Origin: an uncultured Lachnospiraceae bacterium
GTDB taxonomy: Bacteria; Bacillota; Clostridia; Lachnospirales; Lachnospiraceae
Assembly: GCA_910589635.1 (NCBI GenBank)
Contig: CAJUTD010000101.1
Location: forward strand, 1,851-9,620
Direction of reading: 5' to 3'
DNA: 7,770 bases
Positions within the stretch are counted from its first letter, which is position 1. Each line of letters starts with the position of its first letter. A program made the position numbers and the translations under genes. Below the pieces are notes generated by a model. That model did not search any database. It was not told the DNA's origin and saw only the letters and a list, made by a program, of their open reading frames with translations. Shown in pieces: positions 6,458 to 7,770 of this stretch.

Positions 6458-6499
6458 GCCAAGATGTCTATGCTGCCAAGGGCAGCAAGACCTTTTGGC
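6458..6499 (+). terminator. Long imperfect hairpin at the end of the ECF operon, possible terminator
   Basis: The inner stem TGCTGCC (6471-6477) and GGCAGCA (6481-6487) pair perfectly around an AAG loop. The outer arms 6458-6468 (GCCAAGATGTC) and 6489-6499 (GACCTTTTGGC) pair with one mismatch and one G-U, separated from the inner stem by a TA/A internal loop. It starts 6 bases after the last stop codon of the operon. No proper T run follows the full stem, so termination may be weak or the structure may serve as a 3' end stabiliser. Confidence 0.5.
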
Positions 6500-6545
6500 A
6501 TTTGATTCTACAAAATTGATTTCCGTGACTCAAATTTTTAAAATC

Positions 6546-6574
6546 TTGACAGTCTAATCATACTATGGTAATTT
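6546..6574 (+). promoter_or_regulatory. Promoter of the AGCS symporter gene
   Basis: A consensus -35 TTGACA (6546-6551) is followed after 17 bases by TAATTT (6569-6574). The -10 is weak, but it is preceded by TGG, which makes an extended -10 (TGn). Predicted transcript start is about 6580-6582, giving a leader of about 85 bases before the start codon. It is the only good promoter candidate I see between the ECF operon and the symporter gene. Confidence 0.55.
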
Positions 6575-6589
6575 ATTAAGAGGGCATAC

Positions 6590-6595
6590 ATGTAG
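6590..6595 (+). other. Minimal start-stop element (ATG TAG) in the symporter leader
   Basis: ATG at 6590-6592 is followed directly by TAG. GAGG (6580-6583) lies 6 bases upstream, a good Shine-Dalgarno spacing, though it is at the very 5' end of the predicted transcript and may be incomplete. The first base of the terminator-like stem overlaps the last base of the stop codon. Whether ribosomes use it is unknown. Confidence 0.3.
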
Positions 6596-6630
6596 CAGCA
6601 GGTAAGACAATGCTTATCTGCTGTATTTTT
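6595..6630 (+). terminator. Intrinsic-terminator hairpin in the 5' leader of the symporter gene (candidate attenuator)
   Basis: CAGCAGGTAAG (6596-6606) pairs with CTTATCTGCTG (6613-6623) over 11 positions with one G-U around an ACAATG loop; 6595/6624 adds a G-U pair. TATTTTT follows, ending at 6630. The predicted promoter is upstream and the start codon is 36 bases downstream of the T run, so it can act as a conditional terminator of the symporter transcript. It could also be a backup terminator for the ECF operon, but then no credible promoter remains for the symporter. Confidence 0.65.
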
Positions 6631-6665
6631 GTAACATAGTTGACAAAGGAAGAGGAGTGAAGAGT

Positions 6666-7770
6666 ATGATTGAGATGGTTGAGAAGATTAACGGAGCCAT
6701 TAATGGCTTCGTCTGGGGCATTCCTATGCTGGTGCTCCTGGTGGGCACGGGAATTTTGATGACTGTACTGACGAAGGTTTTTCAGATTTCGCATTTTGGA
6801 TACTGGATGAAACACACACTGGGCAGCATCTTTACCGACAGACATATTACGAAACATACCGGGACCGAGGATAAGTCAATTTCCCAGTTCCAGTCGTTGT
6901 GTACGGCGTTGGCCGCTACGATAGGAACCGGTAATATTGTAGGTGTTTCCAGTGCCTTGATTTTTGGCGGTCCGGGCGCTATTTTTTGGATGTGGATTGT
7001 GGCATTCTTTGGCATGATGACAAATTATTCAGAGAATGTGCTGGGTATCTATTACCGCAAGAAAAATGAGAAGGGCGAGTGGAGCGGAGGCGCCATGTAT
7101 TATCTGAGAGATGGCCTGGGCGCTAAGAAAGGCATGAAAGGTGTTGGCGCAGTTTTGGCAGTGCTGTTTTCCTTATTCTGTCTGTTGGCATCCTTTGGCA
7201 TTGGCAATATGAGTCAGATTAACTCCATAGCCGGTAATATGAAAGCAGCTTTTCACGTACCCACGTTTATTACGGGTATCGTATTGATGATTCTTGCAGG
7301 ACTGGTAATTTTGGGCGGTATCAAGAGAATTGCTTCTGTGACTGAGAAATTAGTGCCGGTGATGGCGCTGTTGTACATAGTGGGCGCTTTGGTGGTATGT
7401 GTTTTAAATATCAATCAGTTTGGCGCAGTATTTTCTTCTATTTTTAAGGGGGCATTTGCTATGAAAGCCGTAGGCGGCGGTATTGTTGGCTCCGGCATTA
7501 AACTGGCGATTACCTGGGGTATGAAACGCGGTGTGTTCTCCAATGAGGCCGGTCTTGGTTCTTCCGTTATGGTGCACTCTAGTTCCAACGTAAAAGAACC
7601 TGTGCGCCAGGGGATGTGGGGCATCTTTGAGGTATTTGCCGATACGATTGTTGTCTGTACTTTGACGGCGTTTGTGGTATTGTCTTCCGGTTTGGTAGAT
7701 TTGAATACCGGCGAAGTGTTAAGTAGTTCAGAGGGTTCTGCCCTGGTGGGTGAAGCGTTTTCCAAAGCGT
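6666..7770 (+). CDS. Sodium:alanine/glycine symporter, AGCS family (3' partial, cut by window end)
   Basis: The frame runs from ATG 6666 to the window edge without a stop: 368 residues of a family usually about 450-480 long. The AGCS signature is clear at 84-110 (ATIGTGNIVGVSSALIF, then GGPGAIFWMW). A second conserved block follows at about 270-303 (GGGIVGSGIKLAITWG, then KRGVFSNEAGLGSS), characteristic of AlsT/GlnT/DagA-type proteins. Hydrophobic segments are seen at about 17-36, 78-100, 104-120, 161-180, 199-219, 229-247, 266-283 and 318-341. These carriers move Ala, Gly or sometimes Gln into the cell with Na+. The substrate cannot be decided here. GAGGAG (6652-6657) lies 8 bases before the ATG; ATG 6675 is a less likely start. 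The long leader with a terminator hairpin suggests regulated readthrough. Confidence 0.93.
   Translation, partial: MIEMVEKINGAINGFVWGIPMLVLLVGTGILMTVLTKVFQISHFGYWMKHTLGSIFTDRHITKHTGTEDKSISQFQSLCTALAATIGTGNIVGVSSALIFGGPGAIFWMWIVAFFGMMTNYSENVLGIYYRKKNEKGEWSGGAMYYLRDGLGAKKGMKGVGAVLAVLFSLFCLLASFGIGNMSQINSIAGNMKAAFHVPTFITGIVLMILAGLVILGGIKRIASVTEKLVPVMALLYIVGALVVCVLNINQFGAVFSSIFKGAFAMKAVGGGIVGSGIKLAITWGMKRGVFSNEAGLGSSVMVHSSSNVKEPVRQGMWGIFEVFADTIVVCTLTAFVVLSSGLVDLNTGEVLSSSEGSALVGEAFSKA

Noticed and set aside
6580..6665. Metabolite riboswitch (glycine or similar) or T-box in the symporter leader
   Set aside because: The leader before the terminator is only about 45 bases, too short for those aptamers, and no T-box or glycine-aptamer core is visible.
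6640..6668. TTGACA at 6640 as a promoter for the symporter
   Set aside because: The required -10 would overlap the start codon (AGTATG), which is a poor match and would give a leaderless message despite a strong ribosome site.

Overview
The window looks like chromosome from an anaerobic gut-type Firmicute, most likely a member of the Lachnospiraceae. The evidence is moderate GC with strong Shine-Dalgarno sites (AGGAGG/GGAGGT), a Lys-rich Fn3/Ig-like surface protein of a kind common in that family, an electron-bifurcating NfnAB pair, and a flavodiiron protein. All eight genes are on the plus strand. I see no mobile element, tRNA, rRNA or CRISPR array.

Layout. (1) Positions 1-565 are the 3' end of a secreted or surface protein with Fn3-like and bacterial Ig-like (BIG2) modules. 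(2) Positions 589-4269 are a redox transcription unit. It has a good sigma-A-type promoter, then nfnA and nfnB overlapping by one base, a strong intergenic hairpin, a class-A flavodiiron protein gene, and a textbook intrinsic terminator. NfnAB balances NADH, reduced ferredoxin and NADPH. The flavodiiron protein reduces O2 (or NO), so the unit probably links NADPH/ferredoxin balance to oxidant removal. (3) Positions about 4286-6499 are an envelope-stress-type unit: an ECF sigma factor, its zinc-binding membrane anti-sigma factor (ATGA overlap), and two small polytopic membrane proteins (TM2-like and LiaF/LiaI-like). A long imperfect hairpin follows. (4) Positions 6546-7770 are a Na+:alanine/glycine symporter (AGCS family), cut by the window end. 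Its leader has a consensus -35 promoter, a minimal AUG-UAG start-stop element, and then an intrinsic-terminator hairpin upstream of the gene.

Most of the genes belong to known families. The least explained signals are non-coding: the attenuator-like leader of the symporter with its start-stop element, the stable hairpin between nfnB and the flavodiiron gene, and the unusual start region of the sigma factor gene, where promoter-like sequence lies inside the longest reading frame.
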